From assembly GCF_900104025.1 (NCBI RefSeq), contig NZ_FNIQ01000004.1, forward strand, positions 434,001 through 498,000: DNA of 64,000 nucleotides, given 5' to 3'. Position numbers and translations under genes: made by a program. The notes beneath the pieces are model-generated. The model worked only from the letters and a program-made list of their open reading frames with translations, was not told the DNA's origin and did not search any database. Shown here piece after piece: positions 16,574 to 25,101 of the stretch (its first letter is position 1; each line of letters starts with the position of its first letter). Source of the stretch: Geodermatophilus sp. DSM 45219 (GTDB lineage Bacteria; Actinomycetota; Actinomycetes; Mycobacteriales; Geodermatophilaceae).

Positions 16574-16947
16574 ACTTCGCCGCCCAGCCCGAGACCGCTC
16601 CCGCCTGGTTCCGCGCCCTCACCGACCCGGCTGTCGGGGCCGCTCTCCGCGCCCTGTACGCCGACCCCGCCAGCCCTTGGACAGTTGCCGCGCTGGCCGA
16701 CCAAGCTCACCCGTCACGCGCCAGCTTCGCTCGCCGCTTCACCGCGCAGCTCGGCACCGGACCACTGAGCTACCTGACTGACTGGCGGATGGCCCTCGCC
16801 CGCGAGCGTCTCCGCGACACCGATGACGGCCTCGCCATGATCGCCCACACACTGGGCTACGCCTCGGAGTTCTCCTCCCAGACCTTCAAGCGTCACCACG
16901 ACATCGCACCAGGCCGCTGGTGCGCCACCGCCCGAGGCATCGCATGA
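16574..16947 (+). pseudogene. AraC-family regulator, C-terminal DNA-binding part only
   Basis: The frame from about residue PAWFRALTDPAVGAAL to the stop at 16947 is a complete AraC double helix-turn-helix: PWTVAALADQAHPSRASFARRF, LSYLTDWRMALARERL and YASEFSSQTFKRHHDIAPG. The N-terminal cupin ligand domain of this AraC subfamily is absent; its place is taken by the whiB remnant on the opposite strand. The frame lacks a plausible start and ribosome site, so it is most likely a fragment, though the intact HTH could in principle be expressed from an upstream start. Confidence 0.6.
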
Positions 16948-17307
16948 CGCTGCTTCCGGCGCCGCGGACCTGCCCGGCGACGCGGTGCGGCTGCACCGCC
17001 CGTGCTTGCGCCGTCCGGGAGCCCAACGGTCTGCGGCGCATCCACGCGGCCGGGCATGCAGATGCGGTCGTGTCTTGCAGGGGATCGCTTACCCGGACGC
17101 CGCCGTCAGGCTCTGCGACCGATCTCGTGGACGAGGTCGGGGACGGCGCACGTCCGGAACAGAAAAGGGGGCGGCGTCGAGTTCTACAGCCGCTCTTGTG
17201 TCGGGCTGCGCGAGGGATTCACGCCGGTTGGCCGGTGTCCCCCTGCGGTGCCGACCACGGAGAAGCGGGACCTGCGACCGGGCCTGGGACTTCCGGTAGG
17301 GGACCGG
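16948..17307. other. Gene-poor stretch inside the island
   Basis: Open frames here have irregular codon use and no recognisable domain on either strand. I see no RNA gene or strong hairpin. Confidence 0.4.
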
Positions 17308-17922
17308 CTACTGAGGCTGGTGTCGGGCTGAGGCTGCGCGGTGTCGCCGGGCGTAGGAGACGGTGACTGCGGCAAGTAGCGGACCCCAGGCGACCAGCGG
17401 CAAGTACAGGAGGCCAACCACGTTCGCTCCCGCCGGCGTCATGTCGGGGTGCGGGGTGTCCCACCAGAACAGCAACTCAGTCCACAGGAGAATGAGGGCC
17501 ACGGCGCCTGCCGATGCGGCCACGATGACCAGTCTCGTGCGGACGGGACGCCCCCCGAGGCGTGGCACCCAGCGAGGTATGACGTCACCCCACGGCTGTA
17601 CCAGGCCGAGGGTGAGGAGGGCAGCCACTTCGCTGAGCACGCTGAGCACCACCAGGTAGATCCAGCCTGATCCGGCGACGTCGAGGTCGATCAGGCCCTG
17701 CTCGGTGAACCCACCCGAGAACCCGAGGACGAGGGATAGCCGCCAGAGGGCGGACGGCAGGGGTGTCAGCGCCGCAGCATGCGCGGCCACGAGTGCCCAT
17801 CGGGGAGCGGGTGCCGGTGCTGGCCCGACGCCCAAGACGCCTGCTGCGGAGGTCACATGCCAGGACACTAGGGCCGCGGCGTAGAGACCACGTGGATGTC
17901 GCTGCAAGGCCGCGCATGACAC
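17308..17922 (-). CDS. Multi-pass membrane protein of unknown function
   Basis: The frame gives 204 residues with about five hydrophobic helices, including WALVAAHAAALTPLPSALW, IYLVVLSVLSEVAALLTLGLV, LVIVAASAGAVALILLWTELLFWW and GLLYLPLVAWGPLLAAVTVSYA, and a basic C-terminus. The helix content and codon bias argue that it is real. No catalytic or transport motif is recognised. It stands alone in the island, with gene-poor sequence on both sides. The ATG at 17922 has no strong ribosome site, and a later start is possible. Confidence 0.6.
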   Translation of the reverse strand: MSCAALQRHPRGLYAAALVSWHVTSAAGVLGVGPAPAPAPRWALVAAHAAALTPLPSALWRLSLVLGFSGGFTEQGLIDLDVAGSGWIYLVVLSVLSEVAALLTLGLVQPWGDVIPRWVPRLGGRPVRTRLVIVAASAGAVALILLWTELLFWWDTPHPDMTPAGANVVGLLYLPLVAWGPLLAAVTVSYARRHRAASARHQPQ

Positions 17923-18237
17923 CCCCTCGCACGGTCCTGCTGGGACGGTCGGGAGGCACCGAAGTCTGACGGCTCCTTGTCGAAGCGTCCCGGTAGCCGA
18001 ACGCGCACCGGACGGTGTGGGCGCCCTCGACCGGCAAGCCGATGATCACCGCAAGGGGATCGCCGACCGGGAGGTCGTGACCCTGGTCGCTGAGGCCTCG
18101 GACGTCGCCGCAACGGTTTCGCCGCGCGAGACCCTCTTTGCCGACTGCCGACTGCCGACTGCCGTCGACGTCTGGCTTCGGGCGGCAAGCGCTATCGGTC
18201 CCGGACCAAAGTTGCCGGTATGACCACCGGGACGTCG
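17923..18237. other. Gene-poor stretch with a short 7-bp tandem repeat
   Basis: No coding frame is convincing. At 18141-18164 the heptamer ccgactg is repeated just over three times in tandem. It separates the membrane-protein gene from the MFS fragment. Confidence 0.4.
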
Positions 18238-18390
18238 TCACTGCGTCGGTGGCTCGCGCACATGCCGATCCCGCGAGAGCGGCAGCACCAGCAAGACCAG
18301 CGTCGTGACGACGGCGAAGACGACCGGGGCCACTCGGTTGCCGAGCCAGTCGGCCACGACGCCGGCGAGGAAGCCGCCGAGTGGCTGTAC
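18238..18390 (-). pseudogene. C-terminal fragment of an MFS transporter
   Basis: On the minus strand the frame from 18390 to the stop at 18238 reads QPLGGFLAGVVADWLGN, then VVFAVVTTLVLLVLPLSRD and a short hydrophilic tail. QPLGGFLAG...G matches a late transmembrane helix of major facilitator family members, followed by the last membrane helix. About 50 of the usual ~400 residues remain. Its 5' side abuts an orphan Rhs tip in a different frame, so the junction at about 18385 is a recombination scar. Confidence 0.6.
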
Positions 18391-18533
18391 GCGTACGCGT
18401 GCGAGTCCTGCTTGGTCGGGTCTTCTTGCGTGAATCAGCCGTGGACCGGGTCGTAATAGCGGATACCGCGTTTGATCAGGCCGGTGGCGGTGTCGGTGTG
18501 GCCACCGCCGTACTGGTAGGGCTGGGGTTAGGG
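18386..18533 (-). pseudogene. Orphan Rhs core tip with an in-frame stop
   Basis: The minus-strand frame reads PYQYGGGHTDTATGL, IKRGIRYYDPVHG, a TGA, then FTQEDPTKQDSHA. It parallels the main Rhs protein (HTDTTTGLIKLGVRYYDPTHGRFTQPDPTGQEAHDY) and aligns in DNA with 19444-19547. It is a diverged second copy of the last core repeat, without a C-terminal toxin, and carries a nonsense codon where the main copy has Arg. Tandem core tips downstream of a full rhs gene are the known signature of toxin-tip exchange. Confidence 0.65.
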
Positions 18534-18574
18534 TGGATGAACGTAGTGTCGAATCGTGAAGATCCAGCGATGCG

Positions 18575-19081
18575 CTACAACAATGGGTCGAAGATGTCCT
18601 CGTGGATGATCCGACCTTCAGTGGTCATCCACTCCTGGAAGCTCTCGGGAGGCCATTCGTTGGGATCGTCGACGGGGAGTGGCAGGTCGGGCACGAGGGT
18701 GATCTGGAGCCCCGCCGTGAATTCTCGCCCGGCTGGATGGAAGTGGGCAAGTTCCTCTCCTGGGGCTAGTCGGTAGTCGTGACGACTGATGACTGTCACC
18801 CACTGAGCCTCCGGCCACGATCGCTGTTCGTCGGTCTGCTCGCCCTGGCCCTCGACGTGCCCTAGACCGATGAGTGTGCCGGTTCTCTCTCCCAGGAGAT
18901 CCTCGTACTCCTGGAAGGCGCGCCGAAGCGCCGAGTTGATGGACTCGAGTCCTACGAGGTCACCCTCGGACCAGGCAGCCATCTCGGCTGCGTGACGATC
19001 CAGCGCCGCGCTTAGATCGACATGGGCTTGTCGTAGCCTCGCCGGCCAATCCGCGGCAAGCCAACCCTCTCGCTCAACCAA
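18575..19081 (-). CDS. Candidate immunity protein for the Rhs toxin
   Basis: The TTG start at 19079-19081 overlaps the end of the rhs gene (rhs stop 19074-19076), a coupling typical of toxin-immunity pairs. The 168-residue product is soluble and acidic, with an N-terminal helical half (LRQAHVDLSAALDRHAAEMAAW, LRRAFQEYEDLLGERTG) and a C-terminal half of likely beta structure (WVTVISRHDYRLAPGEELAHFHPAG, LQITLVPDLPLPVDDPNEW). I recognise no named immunity family. The role is inferred from position only: the first gene after a polymorphic toxin normally neutralises it. Confidence 0.6.
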   Translation of the reverse strand: MVEREGWLAADWPARLRQAHVDLSAALDRHAAEMAAWSEGDLVGLESINSALRRAFQEYEDLLGERTGTLIGLGHVEGQGEQTDEQRSWPEAQWVTVISRHDYRLAPGEELAHFHPAGREFTAGLQITLVPDLPLPVDDPNEWPPESFQEWMTTEGRIIHEDIFDPLL

Positions 19082-22000
19082 TGTGCACCGTCCGCCACTC
19101 TTGGCTCCCTGGACGCCGATAATCTACGTGCGCCCTGTCTCCGAGCCCACACGGCCCTCGGCCCTGGCACTCATACCCCTTCTGTTCCAACCGCTCCGTC
19201 CAACGTCGCTGCGCCTGAACTGCGGCGCGCTGGCTCCTGACCGGGACTCGAAGCGGTGCGGCGGCTCGGGCAGCCTGACTGGTTGCCGCCCCTGCGCGAG
19301 GGGCGATCATGCTGGCCCCACGGAGCAACACCGCTGCGAGCAGGAGCGCCGGGGGGATATCGCCGTTTGGGTCGTTCAAGGAGACTGGGTCGCCGGCGAC
19401 ATATATGTAGTCGTGCGCTTCTTGGCCGGTGGGGTCGGGTTGGGTGAAGCGGCCGTGGGTCGGGTCGTAGTAGCGGACACCGAGCTTGATCAGGCCGGTG
19501 GTGGTGTCGGTGTGGCCACCGCCGTACTGGTAGGGCTGGGTGAGGGTGCCGGTGCTGGCGCGCAGGACCCCGTAGGCGCTGTAGGTGTAGCTGGCGGCGA
19601 CGGTGCCGTTGGTGGTGACCATGGCGCGCACGGAGTCGACCTGGTCGGTGAATGGGTAGTAGCTGGTCGCCGAGGCGGGGGTGTTGGTGGGGCCTTGCCG
19701 GATGGCGATCAGGGCTCCGTCGGGGTCGCGGAGGGTCCAGGTGGAGGTGCCTTCCGTTGCCGACCACGCGGGGGCGGGGGACAGCGGGCTGGGCTGGAAC
19801 GTGGTGTTGCCGGCGGCGACGCGCTCGAGGTTGCCGGTACCGGCGTAGCGGGAGGTGACCGCGGCGCCGCCGGCGGGGGTTGTGGTGACGGCCTGGTTAC
19901 GGTCGTTGTAGGTGACGGTGCGCCCGGGGTTGGCCTTGGCGGTGGTCTGGTTGCCGTTGCCGTCGTAGGTGAACCCGGTGCCGGTCAGGGTCCCGGTAGA
20001 GCCCAGGCCGGTGGCCGAGGTCATCTGGTTGGCGCCGTCGTAGGTGGCGGCGATGGCCGGGCTGGCGCTGGTGCAGGTGGCGCCGGGCAGGGTGTAGTAA
20101 GCGGTCCGGTTCCCGGCCGGGTCGTAGCAGAACGCCTCGTAGTCGGTGGTCGTGCCACCGGAGCTCGGGGTGGTGTTGGCGACGGTGAGCCGGTCGAGGG
20201 CGTCGTAGGTGTGGGTTGTCTTCCGGGCGGTGACCGCGTCGGTGACCGAGGTGACCAGGCCGGTGTCCTTGCCCGGGTTGCTGGCCGACGCCGGCAGCGT
20301 GGCGTCGGCCCAGCTCAGGGTCAGATCCAGGCGGGTGGCGCCGGCGGCGACGCCCTTGATCTGGGTGGGCCGCCCGGAGCCGTCCAGGGTCCAGGTCTGG
20401 GTCGCCTCGCCGGGGTAGCGCACGGCGGTGCGCCGCCCGTCGTCGTCGACGGCGAACAGGATGCACTTGGTGGACGCGGCGCCGGGGGTGGCGTAGGTCT
20501 GGCTGGTGCAGTCCCCGCCGGGTTCGGTGATCGCGGTCAGTTGGTTGGCCGGGTTGTAGGTGTAGCGGACCTGGCCGCCGGCGTCGGCGTAGCTGGTCAT
20601 CCGGCCGAGGGAGTCGTAGTCGAACTCGATGGGGCCCTCGGGGCTGCGGATGCCCTCGATGCGGTCGACCAGCTGCGGGTGGCGGTTGTACTGGGTGGCG
20701 CGGGTGCGGGTGCCGGCGGGGTCGTACTCGGTGAGCTCGCGCAGTGGCCCGTCGCCGGTGATGTAGCTGGACTCGCTGGACTTGTCGTGGTGCTGGACGT
20801 AGGTGCGCCGGTTGAGGGCGTCGTAGCCGTAGACGGTCTTCTGGCCCTTGCCGTCGGTGAGGGTCTCCAGCCGGGAGAGTGTGTCGTAGGTGAAGGTCTG
20901 GATGCCGCGCCCGGTGGTGGTCTGCCCGGCGGCGTCGGTGCCCGGCGGGATGAGCGTGGTCAGCTGACCGAGGTTGTCGTAGCGGTAGGCGGTGCGGTGC
21001 GCGGTGGTGGTCGCCGCCGAGGTGCCGGCGGTGTAGAGGGCGTCGCGCTCCTCGCACAGCACCCCGGTCTTGGTCGCGGTGACCGCCCCGTTGACCGTGG
21101 GACCGCAGTTGACCGTGCCGCCGTAGGCCGGGTCGGTGTCGCCCTGGTACAGGTAGCGCACGGTGGTGCCGCCTTGGGTGACTGCGCTGGTCTCCCCGCG
21201 GGTGTTGTAGGTGTAGCCGGTGGTGTTGCCGCGGGCGTCGGTGGAGCTGATCGGGTCATAAAGGCGGGCGCCGGTGCCGTAGGTGTGGGCCATGCCCGCG
21301 CCGGTGGGGGTCCGGGTGTTGGCCAGGGTGAAGGTCTCGGGGTTGTAGGTGCTGGTGGTCGTGGCCGCGCCACCGCCGGCTGCCGGGGTGGCGAAGGTCG
21401 TGGTGGCGGTGTCGTCGTTGGGCGTGTATGTGGCGTCCCGGTGCTTGCCGCGGGCGTCGGTGACCCGCCCGACCCGGCCGCGCCCGTCGGAGGTGTAGGT
21501 GGTGGTGTTGTCGTTGGGGTCGCGCACCTCGGTGCGGGTGGCAGGCGTGCCGGTGGAACGGTCGGTGGTGCCGTAGCTGAAGGTCCAGGTCGGCCCGGTG
21601 CCGGCGGCGGTGTCGGTGACGCGGGTCAGCCGGGTGATCCGCCCGCGGTCGTCGTAGGCCAGCGTGGTGCGCTTGCCTTCGGGGGTGGTGATCGAGGTGA
21701 CCCGGTGGGCGGCGTCGTAGCCGTAGCGGACGTGGCCGCCGGCGGCGTCGGTGAAGAGGGCCAGCTCGTTGTTGGCGTTGGTCTCGTAGAACACCGAGCG
21801 GTTGGCCCAGTCGGTGGCCGCGGTGTTCCAGTACCCGGGGTTGGTGACGGCCACGGTGCGCCCGCGGGTGTCGGTGATCGACCGCAGGATCCGGGTGTCG
21901 CTGTAGGGCAGCGTGGCGGCGGCGTCGTAGGTGAAGGTGAGCGCGTTGCCGTTGCGGTCGGTCACCTTGGACAGCCCGTAGGTGGCCCCGCCGATGCCGG

Positions 22001-23936
22001 TGAAGGTCTGCACGACCTTGCTGCTACGGGCGGTGAGCGTCCAGGTGCCGTTCGGCCCGGTGGCCAGGTCGGCGTCCAGGCCCATCGGGCGGGTGTAGGA
22101 GCCGTCCAGGGCGCGGTGGAAGACGTGCAGCGCGCCGCTGCCGTCCCGGTAGGACACCGCCCAGGGCTGGACGGTCAGGCGCACGCCGCCGGCACCGCCG
22201 GTGGAGGTGGTCCAGCCGTGGCCCAGTGGGCCGAGGAAGTCGGTGGCCAGGCTGTTGGAGGTGTGGCCGATCTGCAGGTCCAGGCCCACCCCGGACAGGG
22301 AGAACTCGCCGGTGCTGACCGCGGCGTTGCCGTTGGCCGGGTTGACCGAGACGCTGGTGCGGTCGGTGAGGTCCAGCTGCACCGCGGCGCTGTCGGCCTT
22401 GCGGGCGCCGGTGCGCGGCTGCCAATCCACGTACAGCGAGGGCGCGGCGGTTGAGGTGGGGGCCGACAGCTGCAGGCGCTGTCCGCCGGAGGCGGCGGTG
22501 GTCTTCTCCAGGGAGAACCCGTGGTGGGCGGCGGTGCCCTCCACCCAGCGGGAGACCAGCTCGCCGACCTCGATGTTCTGGTAGGTGCCGTTCGGGGTCA
22601 GCGTCGCCCGGCCGGCCGCCTGCGGTGCCCGGTCCCCGCCGGGGGTGGTCCAGGCGGTGGTGCCGTTGCGGGTGTTCCAGGTCGCGGCGTTGGTCCAGGC
22701 GGCGGTCACCTCGCGGACGTCGACCGAGGAGGCCACGGCACCGGTGGTGGCGGTGACGTGCAGGTTCAGGTGCGCGCGCTGCACCTGGTTGTCGGCCGGT
22801 ACCACGGTGAGCAGCTCGTCGAAGCGCAGCAGCGCCCGCTCGGCGGTGCCGTCGGTGGAGTTCCACGACACCGGCAGCGCCGAGCCCGCGCAGGCCGCGG
22901 TGGTTGCGGCCGCGGAGCGGATGGAGCAGCCCAGCATCGGCGAGGGGTACTCGATGGTCGGGTCGACCACCACCGGGAAGGCCCGGGCGGGGTCGGCCAG
23001 CCAGGCCCGGTCCGGGGTCAGGGTCAGCCGCCAGCGCCCCCGCCCGGCTTCGGCCAGGTCGACGGTGACGTCGTCGGAGTGCGCGCCGGCCGCGTCGTCC
23101 ATGAACGGCGCGGGGATGACGAACACCGCCCGGTCGTCGGCGTCGACCACGGTGACCACGTCGTCGGTCTCCACCGCGTGCAGCCCGCGGCCGGCGGCCA
23201 GCTCGAAGGAGACCGCCCCATCGGCGCCGAGCGAGGCGACCGCGGCCGAGGAGTCCAGCACGATGGACTCCTTCACCCCGTCGGCCTGCGCCTCATAGGT
23301 CACGTCCACCCCGGCGCCGACCGCGTCGGGATAGACCACCTCGGCGCCGTCGACCTTCCCGGCGCCGGCGGCCGGCGCGGTGCGGTCCTCGGCGAGTTCC
23401 AGCGACACGCGCCGCTGCGGATCGGCGACATCGACCACCTGCACCGCGCCGGCGGCCAGGGTGGCCGGGAAAGTGGCGGTGAACCGGTTGGCGGCGTTCG
23501 CCCAGCCGCCGTCGGCGTCCCGCCCGGTGGCCACCAGATCGTTGTCGACCGGCACCCACTCGCCGTCGGCGTTCTGGAAGTTCAGCGACCCGGTCGACAG
23601 CTGGGTGCTCAGCACCCCGCTGACCGGGTCCTGCACGGTGCGCGAGGTGCGGGTGCGCAACCCGGGCACCTCCACCGGGTCGGTCTTCCCCGGGCCGGCC
23701 TGCCGCTGGGCGGCCGCGGCCGCCCAGCGGTCCTCGTCGCGCGGATAGGGCGTCCCCTTGGGCCCCTGTGGGCCGGGCCCGCGGTCCTCACCCGCCCCAG
23801 CAGGTGCCGGCGCGTCCGGTGCGGCACTAGCCGGCGGCGCACCCGCTACGCCGATGGTTAGCGTGGCGGCCAGCAGCACGCCCAGCGGCTTGGCACGCCA
23901 CGTGGGCAGGACGACGGAGGCAGGACGAACGGGCAC
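19074..23936 (-). CDS. Secreted Rhs/YD-repeat polymorphic toxin
   Basis: From GTG 23936 (GAGG upstream) the product is ~1620 residues. It has a Sec signal peptide (cut near ASA-APDAP), an N-terminal beta-rich region, a DNRLRE-like segment (ALLRFDELL ... WNTRNGTTAW ... ISRWVEGTAAHH-type), then many YD repeats (YTYNTRGE, FTYDTLSR, YGYDALNRR) ending in the core tip GVRYYDPTHGRFTQPDP and SLNDPNG. The last 95 residues after DPNG are the variable toxin tip: a hydrophobic helix (PALLLAAVLL), a basic linker, and a C-terminal module with KGYECQGRGPCGLGDRAHVDYRRP. I cannot assign the tip to a known toxin family; a nuclease is possible. YD cocoons normally enclose the tip until delivery. Confidence 0.85.
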   Translation of the reverse strand: MPVRPASVVLPTWRAKPLGVLLAATLTIGVAGAPPASAAPDAPAPAGAGEDRGPGPQGPKGTPYPRDEDRWAAAAAQRQAGPGKTDPVEVPGLRTRTSRTVQDPVSGVLSTQLSTGSLNFQNADGEWVPVDNDLVATGRDADGGWANAANRFTATFPATLAAGAVQVVDVADPQRRVSLELAEDRTAPAAGAGKVDGAEVVYPDAVGAGVDVTYEAQADGVKESIVLDSSAAVASLGADGAVSFELAAGRGLHAVETDDVVTVVDADDRAVFVIPAPFMDDAAGAHSDDVTVDLAEAGRGRWRLTLTPDRAWLADPARAFPVVVDPTIEYPSPMLGCSIRSAAATTAACAGSALPVSWNSTDGTAERALLRFDELLTVVPADNQVQRAHLNLHVTATTGAVASSVDVREVTAAWTNAATWNTRNGTTAWTTPGGDRAPQAAGRATLTPNGTYQNIEVGELVSRWVEGTAAHHGFSLEKTTAASGGQRLQLSAPTSTAAPSLYVDWQPRTGARKADSAAVQLDLTDRTSVSVNPANGNAAVSTGEFSLSGVGLDLQIGHTSNSLATDFLGPLGHGWTTSTGGAGGVRLTVQPWAVSYRDGSGALHVFHRALDGSYTRPMGLDADLATGPNGTWTLTARSSKVVQTFTGIGGATYGLSKVTDRNGNALTFTYDAAATLPYSDTRILRSITDTRGRTVAVTNPGYWNTAATDWANRSVFYETNANNELALFTDAAGGHVRYGYDAAHRVTSITTPEGKRTTLAYDDRGRITRLTRVTDTAAGTGPTWTFSYGTTDRSTGTPATRTEVRDPNDNTTTYTSDGRGRVGRVTDARGKHRDATYTPNDDTATTTFATPAAGGGAATTTSTYNPETFTLANTRTPTGAGMAHTYGTGARLYDPISSTDARGNTTGYTYNTRGETSAVTQGGTTVRYLYQGDTDPAYGGTVNCGPTVNGAVTATKTGVLCEERDALYTAGTSAATTTAHRTAYRYDNLGQLTTLIPPGTDAAGQTTTGRGIQTFTYDTLSRLETLTDGKGQKTVYGYDALNRRTYVQHHDKSSESSYITGDGPLRELTEYDPAGTRTRATQYNRHPQLVDRIEGIRSPEGPIEFDYDSLGRMTSYADAGGQVRYTYNPANQLTAITEPGGDCTSQTYATPGAASTKCILFAVDDDGRRTAVRYPGEATQTWTLDGSGRPTQIKGVAAGATRLDLTLSWADATLPASASNPGKDTGLVTSVTDAVTARKTTHTYDALDRLTVANTTPSSGGTTTDYEAFCYDPAGNRTAYYTLPGATCTSASPAIAATYDGANQMTSATGLGSTGTLTGTGFTYDGNGNQTTAKANPGRTVTYNDRNQAVTTTPAGGAAVTSRYAGTGNLERVAAGNTTFQPSPLSPAPAWSATEGTSTWTLRDPDGALIAIRQGPTNTPASATSYYPFTDQVDSVRAMVTTNGTVAASYTYSAYGVLRASTGTLTQPYQYGGGHTDTTTGLIKLGVRYYDPTHGRFTQPDPTGQEAHDYIYVAGDPVSLNDPNGDIPPALLLAAVLLRGASMIAPRAGAATSQAARAAAPLRVPVRSQRAAVQAQRRWTERLEQKGYECQGRGPCGLGDRAHVDYRRPGSQEWRTVHIG

Positions 23937-24465
23937 GAGAACCTCACCAGCGGACACGACGAGCCGAGCAGGACGGAGAAGCGGAGAAACCGAGTGCTCA
24001 GCGCCCGGCCATGGCGCTGTGATCACGCACGCTGACAGCGACGCAGGGTAGTGTCAAGATCGCTCTCTGTGACGGACGGGTTCGGTCACCCAGTCAGGTG
24101 AAGGCGCGCCAGGATCCCCGCCCTTGACCCGCAGTGCGCCCGGCAAGGCTGGACGACAGCGATGCTCCGGTTCCAGTGCGGTGTCGGTTCGGCCTGACCT
24201 ACCTTGACGATGTCCCCGCCGTCCTGCATCAGGGCTTCATCAGTAGCTGGTAAGCCGCCGCCTCCCAGCAAAGTGCGTGGTGCAGTTGCCCGGTGCCGCC
24301 GTAGCGGTACGAAAGGTTTCTGGAGAGATCGATCGGCACTGCAAAGCATCCTGGTCGCGCAGGAGGCGAACGGTGCAGGCCCGGTGCTTCTCCCGCATAC
24401 CTATTGATCCCGCCGTCAACGGTTCGCGGCTGACCAGGTCAACGGCACAGGGCAAGCTGTCGCTT
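23937..24465. other. Divergent intergenic region of the rhs and HEAT-like genes
   Basis: This 529-bp region separates divergent genes. It must hold both promoters, but I see no clear -35/-10 pair or operator. Open frames in it are short and compositionally poor. Confidence 0.4.
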
Positions 24466-25101
24466 ATGGCCCTGTCCCGCGATGAAGCACTGGCCTTGCT
24501 CAGCTCTCCTCAGTCAGCGCAACGGCGGCGGGGAGCCAAGCGTCTGCGCACTCTGGGTGACCCCTCGACGGCTGCTGCGGTCCGTGTAGCCCTACAACGT
24601 GAGCTGCAAGACGAGCGAACGTGGGAAACGCAGTACCAACTCGTGATGGCCCTGGGAGCCGCCGGAGACAGCAGCGACGTCGTCTGGCTCAAAGACCTAG
24701 CGGGGGAGCCGCGAGATGCCACAATGATCAACTGCGCCCTCGGAGACGCCATCGTCCGCCTAGGGCACAGTCAGTCGACCGCTGACGAGCCAGTCATGTG
24801 GTGCCAGCGGCAGAGCATCGACCTCTTAGATGAAGGCGCCCAGCGGGCGACCGCCCTCCTGAAGCTGGTACCGAGGGACCCCACCGTAAACGAACTGATC
24901 AGCAAGGCGGAGTCGCGCCTGTGGGACCCCGAACACCCGCACGACCTCCTCGGGCTATGGGTGGTTATCGCAGCAGCTGGCTGGCGAGGTGAACGCGTTG
25001 ACGTCTTTCTTGACCGCTGCCTGTATGACCGCCGAGACGAGGTTGCCAAGGCCGCCAGCGAAGCGCAGCAAGGGCGGTACATGAAGATGAGTTATCTGTG
25101 A
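24466..25101 (+). CDS. HEAT-repeat-like protein
   Basis: The ATG at 24466 gives 211 residues rich in paired helices: RDEALALLSSPQSAQRRRGAKRLRTLGDPSTAAAV, then WETQYQLVMALGAAGDSSDVVWLKDL, a third pair with DAIVRLGHSQ, and a C-terminal helical part ending KAASEAQQGRYMKMSYL. The A-K-R-L-x-x-L-G-D-P spacing is that of HEAT/Armadillo-type scaffolds. Such proteins often bind other proteins, and some act as immunity or inhibitor proteins. It is divergent from the rhs gene, so a protective role is an attractive but untested guess. A longer frame from 24277 lacks HEAT features. Confidence 0.6.
   Translation: MALSRDEALALLSSPQSAQRRRGAKRLRTLGDPSTAAAVRVALQRELQDERTWETQYQLVMALGAAGDSSDVVWLKDLAGEPRDATMINCALGDAIVRLGHSQSTADEPVMWCQRQSIDLLDEGAQRATALLKLVPRDPTVNELISKAESRLWDPEHPHDLLGLWVVIAAAGWRGERVDVFLDRCLYDRRDEVAKAASEAQQGRYMKMSYL

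Noticed and set aside
18141..18164. Heptamer tandem repeat as an origin or iteron set
   Set aside because: Only about three copies, no associated rep gene or AT-rich region.
19083..22454. A 1123-residue plus-strand frame opposite rhs
   Set aside because: Its Gly/Val-rich repeats mirror the YD repeats on the other strand; no signal or domain.
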